Positions 22,853-31,632 of a stretch of 59,809 bases of DNA are shown piece by piece (the stretch's first letter is position 1; every line of letters begins with the position of its first letter). The translations under genes and the position numbers were made by a program. The notes under the pieces are model-generated. The model searched no databases and had not been told where the DNA came from. It saw only the letters and a list, made by a program, of their open reading frames with translations. Origin of the DNA: a virus; the IMG/VR virus record IMGVR_UViG_3300047174_000059, positions 1 to 59,809 of that record; one strand, 5' to 3'.

Positions 22853-24427
22853 ATGCCCATCGTCCAACAGGGCGCCATCAACACGACGGCGCTGGTCGTT
22901 CCGGATCTCTATGTCCAGATCGTGCCGCCGCCCTTGGCTATCAACGGCGTGCCGACGAACGTCCTGGGCATCGTGGGCACAGCGAACTGGGGGCCGGTCG
23001 ATGTCCCAACCGTCATCGGCACGCCGTCGCAGTTCCAGCAGACCTTCGGCGCTGTGCAGAATCGCGCCAATGACCTTGGCACCGCAGTTGCCATCGCGTC
23101 CCTTCAGGGCGCCAGCAACTTCCGTTGCGTGCGCGTCACTGATGGCACTGACACCAAGGCTTCGGTCGAAATTCAGACCACCTGCATAGACATCACCGCA
23201 AAATACAGCGGCACACTCGGCAACCAGATCACCGTGACGATCGCCGCAGCTCCGGCGGCTGCGTCCTACAACGTCACGATCGCGCTCGCCGCCACAGGTC
23301 AGGCTCAGACATTCCCGAACATCACGGGCACGGGCAACGCCTTCTGGGTCAACCTCGCCAATGCCATCAACAATGGCATCCCCGGCACGCTGACGGGCGC
23401 CTCGCCCATCGTGACGGCGGTGGCTGGCGTCGGCACCACTGCGCCAGCCGCGGCAACCGCGACCCTCGCAGGCGGCACGGACGGCGTGGCGACGATCACT
23501 TCGTCCGTCATGATCGGCACCGACACGGCGCCGCGCACGGGCATGTACGCGCTGCGCAGCCAGGGCTGCTCAGTCGCCATGCTGGCCGATGTCACCGACC
23601 CGACCACATTCACCACGCAGGCCTCTTTCGGACTTTCCGAGGGAATCTACATGGTGGCGACGATGGCCGCCGCAACCGGCACGCCGTCAAGCAGCGAGAC
23701 GACGCAGCAGACGACCTTGGTCGGGACAGGCGCCAGCAGTTATGCGCTCAAAGTCATGTTCGGCGATTGGGTGTATTGGCTCGACACCACGAACCAAGTG
23801 CAGCGGCTCGTCAGCCCGCAGGCCTTCGTCGCCGGCCTGCTTTCCAATCTTTCGCCCAACCGCTCAAGCCTGAACAAGCAGATCTTCGGTGTGATCGGCA
23901 CGCAACAGAGCGGTCTGCCCAGCTCGACCCAGAGCCAGACCTACGCAGAGGCTGACCTTCAGGTCATTTTCGGCAGCGGCTCGGCGCCCTCGTTCGATGT
24001 CATCACGAACCCGATCCCGGCCGGCGCTCAATGGGGCGTCCGCGGCGGCTTCAATACTTCCGCGACCCAGGGCACGAACGACGACAGCTACCCGCGCATG
24101 ACGAACTATCTGGCGGCAACGCTTAATGCCGGCATGGGCAAGTTCGTCGGTCGCACGATCACACCTAGCCTGTTTGTGGAGGTGGCCTCGGTCCTGACCA
24201 ACTACCTGAACGGCCTCTTGCAGCAAGGCCTGCTGTCGATGACGACGACGGCGAGCGGCAACTCTGTGCCGCCGTTCACCGTCACATGCAACGCCTCGAA
24301 CAACCCCCAGGCGCGGACGGCGATCGGCTATCTGCAAGCCGATGTCCGCGTTCAGTATCAGGGGATTGTCAAGTTCTTTATCTTGAACCTGCAGGGCGGC
24401 AGCACCGTCACGATCTCGCAATCTTAA
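22853..24427 (+). CDS. Tail sheath protein
   Basis: A 524-residue contractile sheath subunit. The N-terminus (INGVPTNVLGIVGTANWGPV) and C-terminus (NPQARTAIGYLQADVRVQYQ) are standard sheath features. An inserted Ala/Thr-rich domain around 100-220 (ITVTIAAAPAAASYNVTIAL) lies on the sheath surface. It defines the phage as a myovirus. A GGAG site precedes the ATG. Confidence 0.9.
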   Translation: MPIVQQGAINTTALVVPDLYVQIVPPPLAINGVPTNVLGIVGTANWGPVDVPTVIGTPSQFQQTFGAVQNRANDLGTAVAIASLQGASNFRCVRVTDGTDTKASVEIQTTCIDITAKYSGTLGNQITVTIAAAPAAASYNVTIALAATGQAQTFPNITGTGNAFWVNLANAINNGIPGTLTGASPIVTAVAGVGTTAPAAATATLAGGTDGVATITSSVMIGTDTAPRTGMYALRSQGCSVAMLADVTDPTTFTTQASFGLSEGIYMVATMAAATGTPSSSETTQQTTLVGTGASSYALKVMFGDWVYWLDTTNQVQRLVSPQAFVAGLLSNLSPNRSSLNKQIFGVIGTQQSGLPSSTQSQTYAEADLQVIFGSGSAPSFDVITNPIPAGAQWGVRGGFNTSATQGTNDDSYPRMTNYLAATLNAGMGKFVGRTITPSLFVEVASVLTNYLNGLLQQGLLSMTTTASGNSVPPFTVTCNASNNPQARTAIGYLQADVRVQYQGIVKFFILNLQGGSTVTISQS

Positions 24428-24449
24428 TCGCTGAGACCAAGGAAACACC

Positions 24450-24899
24450 ATGGCGACGAATACCACGTTCACGGTCGGGCGTGATTGCTCGTCCGTTCTC
24501 ACGACGCCCTATGGCACCAACATCACGCTCCCGCTCGGCACCCAGATCACCTGGAAGCGTGAATACACCACGGCGAAATCGACCCCGCTCAACACGCCGA
24601 CCGTTGAGCGTCCGCTACCGATGGGGCATCGGCTCACCTTCGCTTATGACCGCACGGATGCCAGCATCGACAGGGTGTTCTCGCAGATCGAGGCGAACTG
24701 GTGGGCCGGCGGCACCCCGGATGGGGGCACCAATGCATCCGGCGCCGCGTTCATCTATGTGAATGAGGCATCGGGTGGCCAGACGACCTACAACTTCCAG
24801 AATGCGGCGATCAGCCAAACGGACGGCGGCACGTTCTCGGTCGAGAACCCCGTCAAGGGCGAGATCGCGGTGTTCGCGCCGACGATGGTGATGTCGTGA
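24450..24899 (+). CDS. Tail tube protein
   Basis: A 149-residue inner tube subunit directly after the sheath (GTNITLPLGTQITWKREYTT). Position and size agree with myovirus tube proteins. It overlaps the chaperone gene. Confidence 0.8.
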   Translation: MATNTTFTVGRDCSSVLTTPYGTNITLPLGTQITWKREYTTAKSTPLNTPTVERPLPMGHRLTFAYDRTDASIDRVFSQIEANWWAGGTPDGGTNASGAAFIYVNEASGGQTTYNFQNAAISQTDGGTFSVENPVKGEIAVFAPTMVMS

Positions 24900-25246
24900 G
24901 CGACGAGACGCCGACGCAGGCGATCGTCCGGGCCTCGGCCCCGCAGGATGTGACGCTCGACGCGAATGGCCGCAAGATCCTGGTGCGCGTTATGACGCCC
25001 GTGGAGCAGTTCCGATTCAAGAAGGTCATCGGCAAGTTCATGGACAACGGCGGCTATATGATGGATGCCATGATGGCCGCCAGTGTGCGCGCGGTCGATG
25101 GCATGCCGATGCCGTTTCCGCAATCCGAAGCAAACGTCGAGTTCATCCTCGAAAGGCTCGCGACGGACGGCTGGGCGATGGTGCAGGACCATTTCATGTC
25201 GCTCGCCAATGACGACGCCGAGGAGATAGACGCGGCAAAAAACTAG
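24896..25246 (+). CDS. Tail assembly chaperone, short form
   Basis: A 116-residue acidic protein (VRVMTPVEQFRFKKVIGKFM) in the position of the lambda G analogue, between tube and tape measure. GTG start overlaps the tube gene. Its last codons GCA AAA AAC TAG contain a slippery heptamer, so part of the ribosomes should go on into a longer product ending at 25419. Confidence 0.8.
   Translation: MSDETPTQAIVRASAPQDVTLDANGRKILVRVMTPVEQFRFKKVIGKFMDNGGYMMDAMMAASVRAVDGMPMPFPQSEANVEFILERLATDGWAMVQDHFMSLANDDAEEIDAAKN
25237..25243 (+). other. Programmed -1 frameshift site A-AAA-AAC
   Basis: The heptamer sits in the correct phase (GCA AAA AAC) just before the TAG at 25244. Slipping back one base opens a frame that stays open for 58 more codons and stops at the TGA overlapping the next gene's ATG. 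This is the arrangement of the G/GT tail chaperones. Confidence 0.88.
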
Positions 25247-25419
25247 CTCGGGATGCCGGCTTTCGTCAGAGGCTTTACCTCGCCCGAAACGGCATCCCTT
25301 TCGATGTGGCGTTCAGCCTGTCTGACGCCGAAGCGCTAGCCTTCATGGTGGCGACGGCTGAAGACCTCAATCGCAAGCTGAAGTTCGACTGGTCGAGGAT
25401 GGAGTTCATTGAGACATGA
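25243..25419 (+). CDS. Frameshift extension of the tail chaperone (GT-like)
   Basis: Read in the -1 frame from the slippery site it encodes LARDAGFRQRLYLARNGIPF, then DVAFSLSDAEALAFMVATAE and a short end. No start codon of its own is needed. The frame ends in ATGA with the gene at 25416. In the family the longer form binds the tape measure protein. Confidence 0.82.
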   Translation, partial: LARDAGFRQRLYLARNGIPFDVAFSLSDAEALAFMVATAEDLNRKLKFDWSRMEFIET

Positions 25420-25925
25420 ACCTCATGTCACTAGCCGACTTTGCAGCAAAGCTGACGGACCTCACAGTCGCGGTGCATGAGGAATCTGCGCTCGCGCTGG
25501 AGCATGCTGCGCAAGTCGTGGAAGCTGAGGCGAAAGCATCCATCTCGCACCTTCAGGATGACGCTGGCCCGTTCGTGGCATGGGCGGACCTGAAGCCTGC
25601 CACCATCGACGAAAAGGTGAGGCTTGGGCTGCCGCCCGACATCAACGCCGAGGGCAGTCCGCTTGAGCGGACGGGCGCGATGCGGGATAGCATCCAGCAT
25701 GCTGTGGCGCCCGACATAACCGGCGGCACGGCGCACATTGGTTCCAACGATCCGGTCGCCGAATATCAGGAGCTTGGGACCGAGCACATACCGCCGCGGT
25801 CATTCCTGGGCGGCGCGCTGTTCCGCAAGACCGATCAGGTCAAGGCCATCGTGGGGGCGTATGTCGTCGGCGCGTTGGTTGGCGATCGGGTCCACAATGC
25901 GTCGGTATCTGTGATCGAAGAGTAG
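25416..25925 (+). CDS. HK97 gp10-like tail/virion morphogenesis protein
   Basis: A 169-residue protein with ALEHAAQVVEAEAKASISHL, LERTGAMRDSIQHAV and YQELGTEHIPPRSFLGGALF, a match for gp10/Mu G-type morphogenesis proteins. Its position after the chaperone is slightly unusual, as these usually lie before the sheath. Confidence 0.75.
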   Translation: MNLMSLADFAAKLTDLTVAVHEESALALEHAAQVVEAEAKASISHLQDDAGPFVAWADLKPATIDEKVRLGLPPDINAEGSPLERTGAMRDSIQHAVAPDITGGTAHIGSNDPVAEYQELGTEHIPPRSFLGGALFRKTDQVKAIVGAYVVGALVGDRVHNASVSVIEE

Positions 25926-25926
25926 G

Positions 25927-26283
25927 TCAGTTGCTCGTCTTGATGAAGGGCAGTGGAACCCAGAAACTGACATCGGCGGCGACAGCTATTCGAGCAAAGC
26001 GCCCATCGGCGGCAGTCTCCGTGACCAGAAACTGACCGTCGCCAGGCCCAAACGCTCGGCATCCCGCGACGAGCGCTGCCGAAACTACCCTTTGTTCATC
26101 ATCGGAATCATCCCGCTTGGATGCCGCCATGAAGTCCCCGAAAGCAGCGCGGTCTACACTTTCGGTTGGGCATCCCAAGGTCGGAGAAATAAACTCGATC
26201 GTATCTCCCTGCTGCGGCATGCAGAAAGCTGCGCCTGGGATTGCAACGCACATGGCAAGCGCAAGTGCGCTTAGACTGCGCAT
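25927..26283 (-). CDS. Secreted moron protein, 118 aa
   Basis: Has a clear signal peptide (MRSLSALALAMCVAIPGAAF, cleavage near CMP) and a compact exported domain with two cysteines. It is encoded against the tail genes and forms a two-gene unit with the membrane protein upstream. It could act in the host envelope during lysogeny, for example in exclusion. No family recognised. Confidence 0.7.
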   Translation of the reverse strand: MRSLSALALAMCVAIPGAAFCMPQQGDTIEFISPTLGCPTESVDRAAFGDFMAASKRDDSDDEQRVVSAALVAGCRAFGPGDGQFLVTETAADGRFARIAVAADVSFWVPLPFIKTSN

Positions 26284-26284
26284 T

Positions 26285-26545
26285 TCAGTTCCCAGTCGCC
26301 CAAAGGACGATCATCAGCAGGAAGATGCCAAGCGGTATCGCGACTGCGACCGCGGCGACCAGAAGTCCGATCTTGAGGCCGTCCCTCACGGCCTCCTTCG
26401 AATTCCGCGGACGCGACCACATAGACCGGGCTCGGTTGAACTCCCGCGCCAGATAGGCCTCCCGCCTTACGCGGAATGAGGCACCGTCATCCTCGAAGTC
26501 GTCGATCGGGTCCAACGACCCGTCCGGCCGGATGGTTTTTTTCAT
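26285..26545 (-). CDS. Membrane moron protein, 86 aa
   Basis: A soluble charged N-terminus (MKKTIRPDGSLDPIDDFEDD) is followed by one strong transmembrane span (IGLLVAAVAVAIPLGIFLLM). RBS AAGGAG precedes the ATG. It is first in the leftward moron unit. Function unknown. Confidence 0.7.
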   Translation of the reverse strand: MKKTIRPDGSLDPIDDFEDDGASFRVRREAYLAREFNRARSMWSRPRNSKEAVRDGLKIGLLVAAVAVAIPLGIFLLMIVLWATGN

Positions 26546-26564
26546 GAGGGCTCCTTGAATGGTC

Positions 26565-26595
26565 AGTATAGCACGACCCGGGGCGCTCCTGGAAC
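26565..26595 (-). promoter_or_regulatory. Moron promoter, leftward
   Basis: On the minus strand a TG-extended TATACT (26565-26570) lies 19 bases before the moron ATG; TTCCAG about 18 bases upstream could be a weak -35. An own promoter would allow expression from the silent prophage. Confidence 0.5.
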
Positions 26596-26609
26596 GAGGC
26601 GGCTAGCCT

Positions 26610-28613
26610 GTGGCGGATGTCTATCGCATCGGCGTGGCAATCAGCCTCACGAACAACGTTAGCGCGGCTCTGCGTGTCATTCAGCGCGACGTGCTGGGGC
26701 TAGGACGGTCGGTCGACTTGACCCAAGGCAAGTTCGACCGCCTGAAGCTAGCCATTGGCGGCGCTGCTGCCGCTTTTGTTGGCGTCGGGATGCTGAAGGG
26801 GTTCGATGCGCTGGCCAATGCTGGCGGCGAGTTGCTGAACCAGCAGCAGAAGATCCTGGCGGCCGGTACCACACAGTCGGACCTCGCCAAGGAAATGGCG
26901 ACCGCCTACCAGATGGCGGCCATCTCTGGGTCTACGCTGGCTCAAAACCTCAAGATGGTGGCGGACCTCCGCTCGGTGCTGGGATACAGCAATCTCGGCG
27001 AAGCGCAGGCGTTGGCGCCCACCATGCTCCGCGCGGGTATTGCCGCTGGCAATCTCACGGGCATGGACCCTGAGCAGGCTGCGTACAACATTGCCCTGAT
27101 TGAGGACCGTCTCGGTTACACGCTGAACCAGAAGACCGGCAAGCTGGACGCCGATCGGGCTGGGCAGATGGCCAACCTCATCGACGCCATCATCTCGGGC
27201 ACCAATGGCCGCGTCGATACGCAGCAGCTTCTGATGTTCGCGCAGCGCGCGCTGGCGTCGGGCAAGCTTCTCTCGACCCAAGGCCTGATTAATCTCGTTC
27301 CCATCATCCAAGCTATGACCGGCACGATCGCGGGGACGGCGCTGACCGCCTTTGACAAGGCGCTTGTGGGCGGGGTCATGACGACCCGCGGCACATCCTG
27401 GCTTCAAGGCTTGGGCTTGTATAATGGCCCTACCAAGAAAGAGGGATCGGGCTACGTTCGAATGAACCCGAACGATATCGCCGGCAGCGGTATCGTTGGC
27501 CTAGACCCGCAAGCTTGGGTTAACCAATACTTGTTACCCGCCCTTCGGTCGGCTGTCGGCCCCAAAGGCACGCTTCAGGACATGCTGAAGTTGCTGGCGC
27601 AGAGCGGCTTCGCAAATACGACGGTTCGGTTCCTCTCGGAACTCGTCGGCTCGTCCGTGCAAAACGCCAAGGATGTGCAGAACATCAACGTGGCGGCCGG
27701 GGCTGACCAGTACGGCAAGATGATGCAGAGCCTGGCGGGCGCGGAGGGCAATTTCACATCGGCCTTGAACAGCCTTTGGCAAGCTCTCGGCCTCCCAGCT
27801 GCTACGATGGGCGTCAAGATCCTCAACACGCTTTCGGGTGGCATCCGCAACTTCACCCAATGGGTAGGCGCGCACCCCGCTTATGCCGATGCGATGGTAA
27901 AGGCGCTGCTCGGGCTTGGTGCAGCGCTCACCGTTCTGGGCGGCGCAGCGGTCGTGGCGGCAATCGCCACAATGATTGGCAGCGGCGGCACGATCGCGCT
28001 GGTTGGGGCTGCTCTCGTCGGCATTTCGGCGGTTTTTTTGTCCCTTCGCGATCCCGTCGCCGATGCAAAGGCGGTCTTCAAGGCGGTTGGCGGCTGGGTC
28101 GTCGACCTCACCAAAGACGTAACGGGATTGGCGCATCCATTTCAGACCTTGAGCAACGACTTCAAGATCGCGGCCGGCTGGGTGGATGGCTTGGCTGCGT
28201 CTCTGGGCGCGCTGGCGAACCCGATCCAGGCCCTAGAGAAACTGCTTGGCTTCTTTGGGCCATCTTCGGCTGCTTCGATCCACGGCGCCTATGGCCGCCA
28301 TGTTCCGACCGCCCTCCCAGCCCCTTCACCAGCAGCAGCCGTTCCACCTCCGGCCAGCACGATCCACGGCGCCTATGGCCGGCATGTCCCGCAACAGCTC
28401 GGCGAAGCTGACATCCCCGCCGACAATGCGGTCATCGCCAACTGGATTCGCAGCGGCGCCCCAATGACAGTTACCAACACCGGCGACATCGCCCGCGGCG
28501 CCAATGCCTTCGTGGGTCGCCAGCTTGGGCGGCCAAACACGGGCGCCACGGGCGTCAACCTGCGGGCCACGCCTGCCGGCAGTGCCGCGCTCGCAATACC
28601 GGCGTACGGCTGA
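26610..28613 (+). CDS. Tape measure protein
   Basis: A 667-residue protein that sets tail length; at roughly 1.5 A per residue, near 100 nm. It begins VADVYRIGVAISLTNNVSAA with helical repeats, has a hydrophobic membrane-like block (LGLGAALTVLGGAAVVAAIA, about residues 430-480) and ends with two IHGAYGRHVP repeats about 38 residues apart. GTG start after the moron. Confidence 0.85.
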   Translation: MADVYRIGVAISLTNNVSAALRVIQRDVLGLGRSVDLTQGKFDRLKLAIGGAAAAFVGVGMLKGFDALANAGGELLNQQQKILAAGTTQSDLAKEMATAYQMAAISGSTLAQNLKMVADLRSVLGYSNLGEAQALAPTMLRAGIAAGNLTGMDPEQAAYNIALIEDRLGYTLNQKTGKLDADRAGQMANLIDAIISGTNGRVDTQQLLMFAQRALASGKLLSTQGLINLVPIIQAMTGTIAGTALTAFDKALVGGVMTTRGTSWLQGLGLYNGPTKKEGSGYVRMNPNDIAGSGIVGLDPQAWVNQYLLPALRSAVGPKGTLQDMLKLLAQSGFANTTVRFLSELVGSSVQNAKDVQNINVAAGADQYGKMMQSLAGAEGNFTSALNSLWQALGLPAATMGVKILNTLSGGIRNFTQWVGAHPAYADAMVKALLGLGAALTVLGGAAVVAAIATMIGSGGTIALVGAALVGISAVFLSLRDPVADAKAVFKAVGGWVVDLTKDVTGLAHPFQTLSNDFKIAAGWVDGLAASLGALANPIQALEKLLGFFGPSSAASIHGAYGRHVPTALPAPSPAAAVPPPASTIHGAYGRHVPQQLGEADIPADNAVIANWIRSGAPMTVTNTGDIARGANAFVGRQLGRPNTGATGVNLRATPAGSAALAIPAYG

Positions 28614-29437
28614 TGAGTGGCGTCCTGACGGCCCTTGAGACCATCGGCGCGCTGTTCGGCGGCTATGGCATTGTCACGCTCGGCCCCGTGGTCTTCCAGG
28701 GTCAGGAAGTCCCAGAGAAGATCGGGATTGGCGGCGCGCAATCGCTGAAGGTCCACAAGCTCCCTGGGGGCCTGCGTGTCATTGATGCGATGGGTCGAGA
28801 TGACAGGTCGCTCAGTTGGTCCGGCATCATGCTGGGCGTGGGCGCAGAGCAGCGGATGCTGCTGCTCGACAGCCTGCGTGTGTCGGGGCAGGAAATCACC
28901 CTCGCCTTCGGCACCATGTCCTATACCGTGGTCGTGTCAGAGTTCACGGGCGACTATCGGCGCACGAACTGGTGCGAATATTCGATCTCGTGCGAGGTCT
29001 TGGTCGACAACTCGGCGCAGTTCGCGAGTGTATTGCCGACCGACCTTCAGCAAATCACAAGCGACATCGGCTCCGCACTTGGCTACATTCCGTCCGATCT
29101 CCCAGGCATCGCTAGCGTGGTCGGCAGCGCACAAACGGCGCTGGCCGTCACGGGCGCCATCAGCCAGGGATCAGCCGCCTTCACAGCGGCAACCGCAGCC
29201 GTGGGCTCGGCCGTGTCGTCTGTCAGCAATGGCATCTCGTCAGCCGGCGCGTCCATCGCAACGCTCGCTAGCGGCGCCGCTGGCATCCTTGGCACGGACA
29301 GCGGTTTCGCAGCCACGGGCGCGGCCATCGCGAACATGGCGACTGCGGTAACTTCGTCCGGCGATGTGGCGGGCCTTGTGACAGCGGGCGGCTATCTCGG
29401 CCGGGTCGCTACCAATCTGGCGAATGCGGGGGCGTGA
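28613..29437 (+). CDS. Tail protein, DNA-circulation-N-like
   Basis: A 274-residue protein. The first 130 residues (YGIVTLGPVVFQGQEVPEKI, then AMGRDDRSLSWSGIMLGVGA) match the N-terminal domain of proteins that sit between tape measure and baseplate hub. The rest is an Ala/Ser-rich helix. It overlaps the tape measure by ATGA and the next gene by TGATG. Confidence 0.7.
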   Translation: MSGVLTALETIGALFGGYGIVTLGPVVFQGQEVPEKIGIGGAQSLKVHKLPGGLRVIDAMGRDDRSLSWSGIMLGVGAEQRMLLLDSLRVSGQEITLAFGTMSYTVVVSEFTGDYRRTNWCEYSISCEVLVDNSAQFASVLPTDLQQITSDIGSALGYIPSDLPGIASVVGSAQTALAVTGAISQGSAAFTAATAAVGSAVSSVSNGISSAGASIATLASGAAGILGTDSGFAATGAAIANMATAVTSSGDVAGLVTAGGYLGRVATNLANAGA

Positions 29438-29625
29438 TGCAGACCATCACAGTCTCTGGCGGAAATTTGTTCTCCATCGCCGCCCAATATTTGACCGATG
29501 CCACACAGTGGATTCGCATCGCTCAGCAGAACAGCTTGACTGACCCCATGCTGCCGACCGGCTCGACGACCTTGGTCATCCCAAACGTCAATGCCGCGGC
29601 AACCGGCGGCGTGCCTTCGCAGTGA
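29437..29625 (+). CDS. LysM-like tail protein (gpX-like)
   Basis: A 62-residue LysM-type module (ITVSGGNLFSIAAQYLTDAT, then IRIAQQNSL...TLVIP). In P2-type tails such a protein fixes the tube to the hub. The ATG at 29437 uses the TGATG overlap. Confidence 0.78.
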   Translation: MQTITVSGGNLFSIAAQYLTDATQWIRIAQQNSLTDPMLPTGSTTLVIPNVNAAATGGVPSQ

Positions 29626-30725
29626 GCGGCGCCTATGGCCCAGTCCCCGGCCCGACGCTTCGCGCGCCACGCGCCCAGGTGATGCTGAACGGCCAAGTGA
29701 TGCCCGGGCTTGTCGGCCTTTCTGTCGGCCTGAACAACAACTTCGAAGCGGCGCAATTCACCGTCGACGCCAACATTGAGGACACCTATCCGACCAACGC
29801 CGCGTGGTGGAGCACGCAGACAAAGGTCTCGGCCGTCATCCAGATCGGCTATCAGACTGGGGGCACGGTGGCTTGGCAGACAGTCCTCTCCGGCGTGGTC
29901 GATGACTATGAAATCGACCTCGACAACCGCACGCTGACGCTGAACGGACGCGACCTGGCGGCGCAGCTTATTGACACCAAGACGGCCGAAACCTACAGCA
30001 ACCAGACATCGAGCGAGATCGCGAATATCCTTGCGAATTCGGTCGGCCTGACGCCCGTGGTCACAGCGACCACAACGCCAGTCGGTCGCTACTACCAGAT
30101 CGACCACGCCCGCCTGTCCTTGGGTGCGTTCCATAGCGACATCACGCAATGGGATCTGCTCATCTACCTCGCGCAGCAGGAGGGCTTTGATCTCTTCGTC
30201 TCTGGTGGCTCGCTCTACTTCCAGCCAGCCGCTACCCCCGACACATCCTACAACATCTTTTGGCGGCTCGGGCAGGACGGCGTTCCTAGTGCCAATGTCA
30301 TGGGGCTCAAGCTGCAGCACGCATTGACCCTTGCGAAAGGCGTCTCGGTGACGGTGAAGTCGTGGCACAGCGGCTTGCGGCGCCCGATCGTGGCGAAGGC
30401 CGCCGATCCGAACTACGCTGGCAAGAGCGGCGACGGAACGCAGGATTTCGTGTTCTATGTGCCCAACCTGACGCCGCAGCAGGCGATCAACCTCGCTAAT
30501 CAGCGCTATGCCGACATCACGCGCCATCTGCGTAAGATTTCGTTCGACGCGCCCGGTGATCTGGTCCTCTCGCCGCGCTTTGTCGTGCAGTTGAACGGCA
30601 CCGGCACCGCTTTCGATACGAACTACTACCCCGACATGATCCGGTTCACCTATTCGCAAGATGATGGGTTCTGCATGTCGGTGACAGCCAAGAACATCCC
30701 TCCAACGCCGACTCAGTTGATCTGA
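29622..30725 (+). CDS. Baseplate hub protein (gpD/late control D-like)
   Basis: A 367-residue protein in the D slot of the baseplate module, with VLSGVVDDYEIDLDNRTLTL, GRDLAAQLIDTKTAETYSNQ and a middle barrel. It would join tube to spike. GTG start overlaps the LysM gene. Confidence 0.8.
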   Translation: MSGAYGPVPGPTLRAPRAQVMLNGQVMPGLVGLSVGLNNNFEAAQFTVDANIEDTYPTNAAWWSTQTKVSAVIQIGYQTGGTVAWQTVLSGVVDDYEIDLDNRTLTLNGRDLAAQLIDTKTAETYSNQTSSEIANILANSVGLTPVVTATTTPVGRYYQIDHARLSLGAFHSDITQWDLLIYLAQQEGFDLFVSGGSLYFQPAATPDTSYNIFWRLGQDGVPSANVMGLKLQHALTLAKGVSVTVKSWHSGLRRPIVAKAADPNYAGKSGDGTQDFVFYVPNLTPQQAINLANQRYADITRHLRKISFDAPGDLVLSPRFVVQLNGTGTAFDTNYYPDMIRFTYSQDDGFCMSVTAKNIPPTPTQLI

Positions 30726-31270
30726 TGAGCATCGCGGGGGAGATGAAGCGGCACGCGGTCGGCGCCGCTATGCAGCTTGGCGTGCCGAGGTTTGGCCTCG
30801 TCGAGAGCGTCGATCCGAGCGCCTATACGGCCAAGGTCAAGCTGCAACCTGACGGCGTTTTGACGAGCTGGCTGCCGATTGCCTCGGCATGGATCGGCGC
30901 CGGTTGGGGGCTTGTGTGCCCGCCAAACGTCGGCGATCAGGTCATTGTGGCGCCCCATGATGGTGATGCAGACAACCTCGTGATCATCGGCCGCGTCTAT
31001 TCGCAAGCGCAGATGCCGCCGGCTGGCATCTCGGGGGAATTCTGGCTTGTACACAAAACGGGCTCCTTCCTAAAGCTCACGAACGACGGAAACATCCAAT
31101 CCCAGGCGCCTATTTGGACGCACACCGGCGCCATCCACGCCACGGGCGAGATCGTCAGAGGCTTTGGCACTAGCGATCAAGTCACGCTCGGGGGTCACAT
31201 CCACGATCAGGCTACTGATAGCGCGGGAGACGGAGAGGAGCCTACCACGCCTCCTGTGGCAGGCACATGA
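30725..31270 (+). CDS. Baseplate spike protein (gpV-like)
   Basis: A 181-residue protein with an OB-fold (FGLVESVDPSAYTAKVKLQP, then WLPIASAWIGAGWGLVCPPN) and a short C-terminal needle ending in GHIHDQAT, where histidines may bind iron at the tip as in P2 V. Confidence 0.83.
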   Translation: MSIAGEMKRHAVGAAMQLGVPRFGLVESVDPSAYTAKVKLQPDGVLTSWLPIASAWIGAGWGLVCPPNVGDQVIVAPHDGDADNLVIIGRVYSQAQMPPAGISGEFWLVHKTGSFLKLTNDGNIQSQAPIWTHTGAIHATGEIVRGFGTSDQVTLGGHIHDQATDSAGDGEEPTTPPVAGT

Positions 31271-31629
31271 CCGACCTTTCCCATAACTTCGGCGGCGACC
31301 TCCAAGTCAGCGCGTCGGGCGATCTCTTGCTTGCATCGGGCACAACTGTCGTCCAGCAGCGCGTCATCCGTAGGCTGCTCACAAACCAAGGCGATTACAT
31401 TTGGCAGCTTGCCTATGGCGCCGGCCTTCGTGAGCAGGTCGGCCAGGACACGAACCTGATCACCATTCAGAACATCGTTCGCTCCCAAATCTTTGCCGAG
31501 GCCGATGTCGCCCAGGTTCCAGCCCCTGTCATTACCGCGACCCGTGACGTGACAGGGAATGTCTCGGTGACAATAGCCTATGTCGACGCATCAAGCGGCA
31601 CCATCCAGACTCTCACCTTCCAGGTTTAG
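31267..31629 (+). CDS. Baseplate wedge protein (gpW/gp25-like)
   Basis: A 120-residue gp25-type wedge protein: GDLLLASGTTVVQQRVIRRL, then LTNQGDYIWQLAYGAGL, the conserved lysozyme-like core. Between V and J, as in P2-like baseplates. Confidence 0.83.
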   Translation: MTDLSHNFGGDLQVSASGDLLLASGTTVVQQRVIRRLLTNQGDYIWQLAYGAGLREQVGQDTNLITIQNIVRSQIFAEADVAQVPAPVITATRDVTGNVSVTIAYVDASSGTIQTLTFQV

Positions 31630-31632
31630 CCG

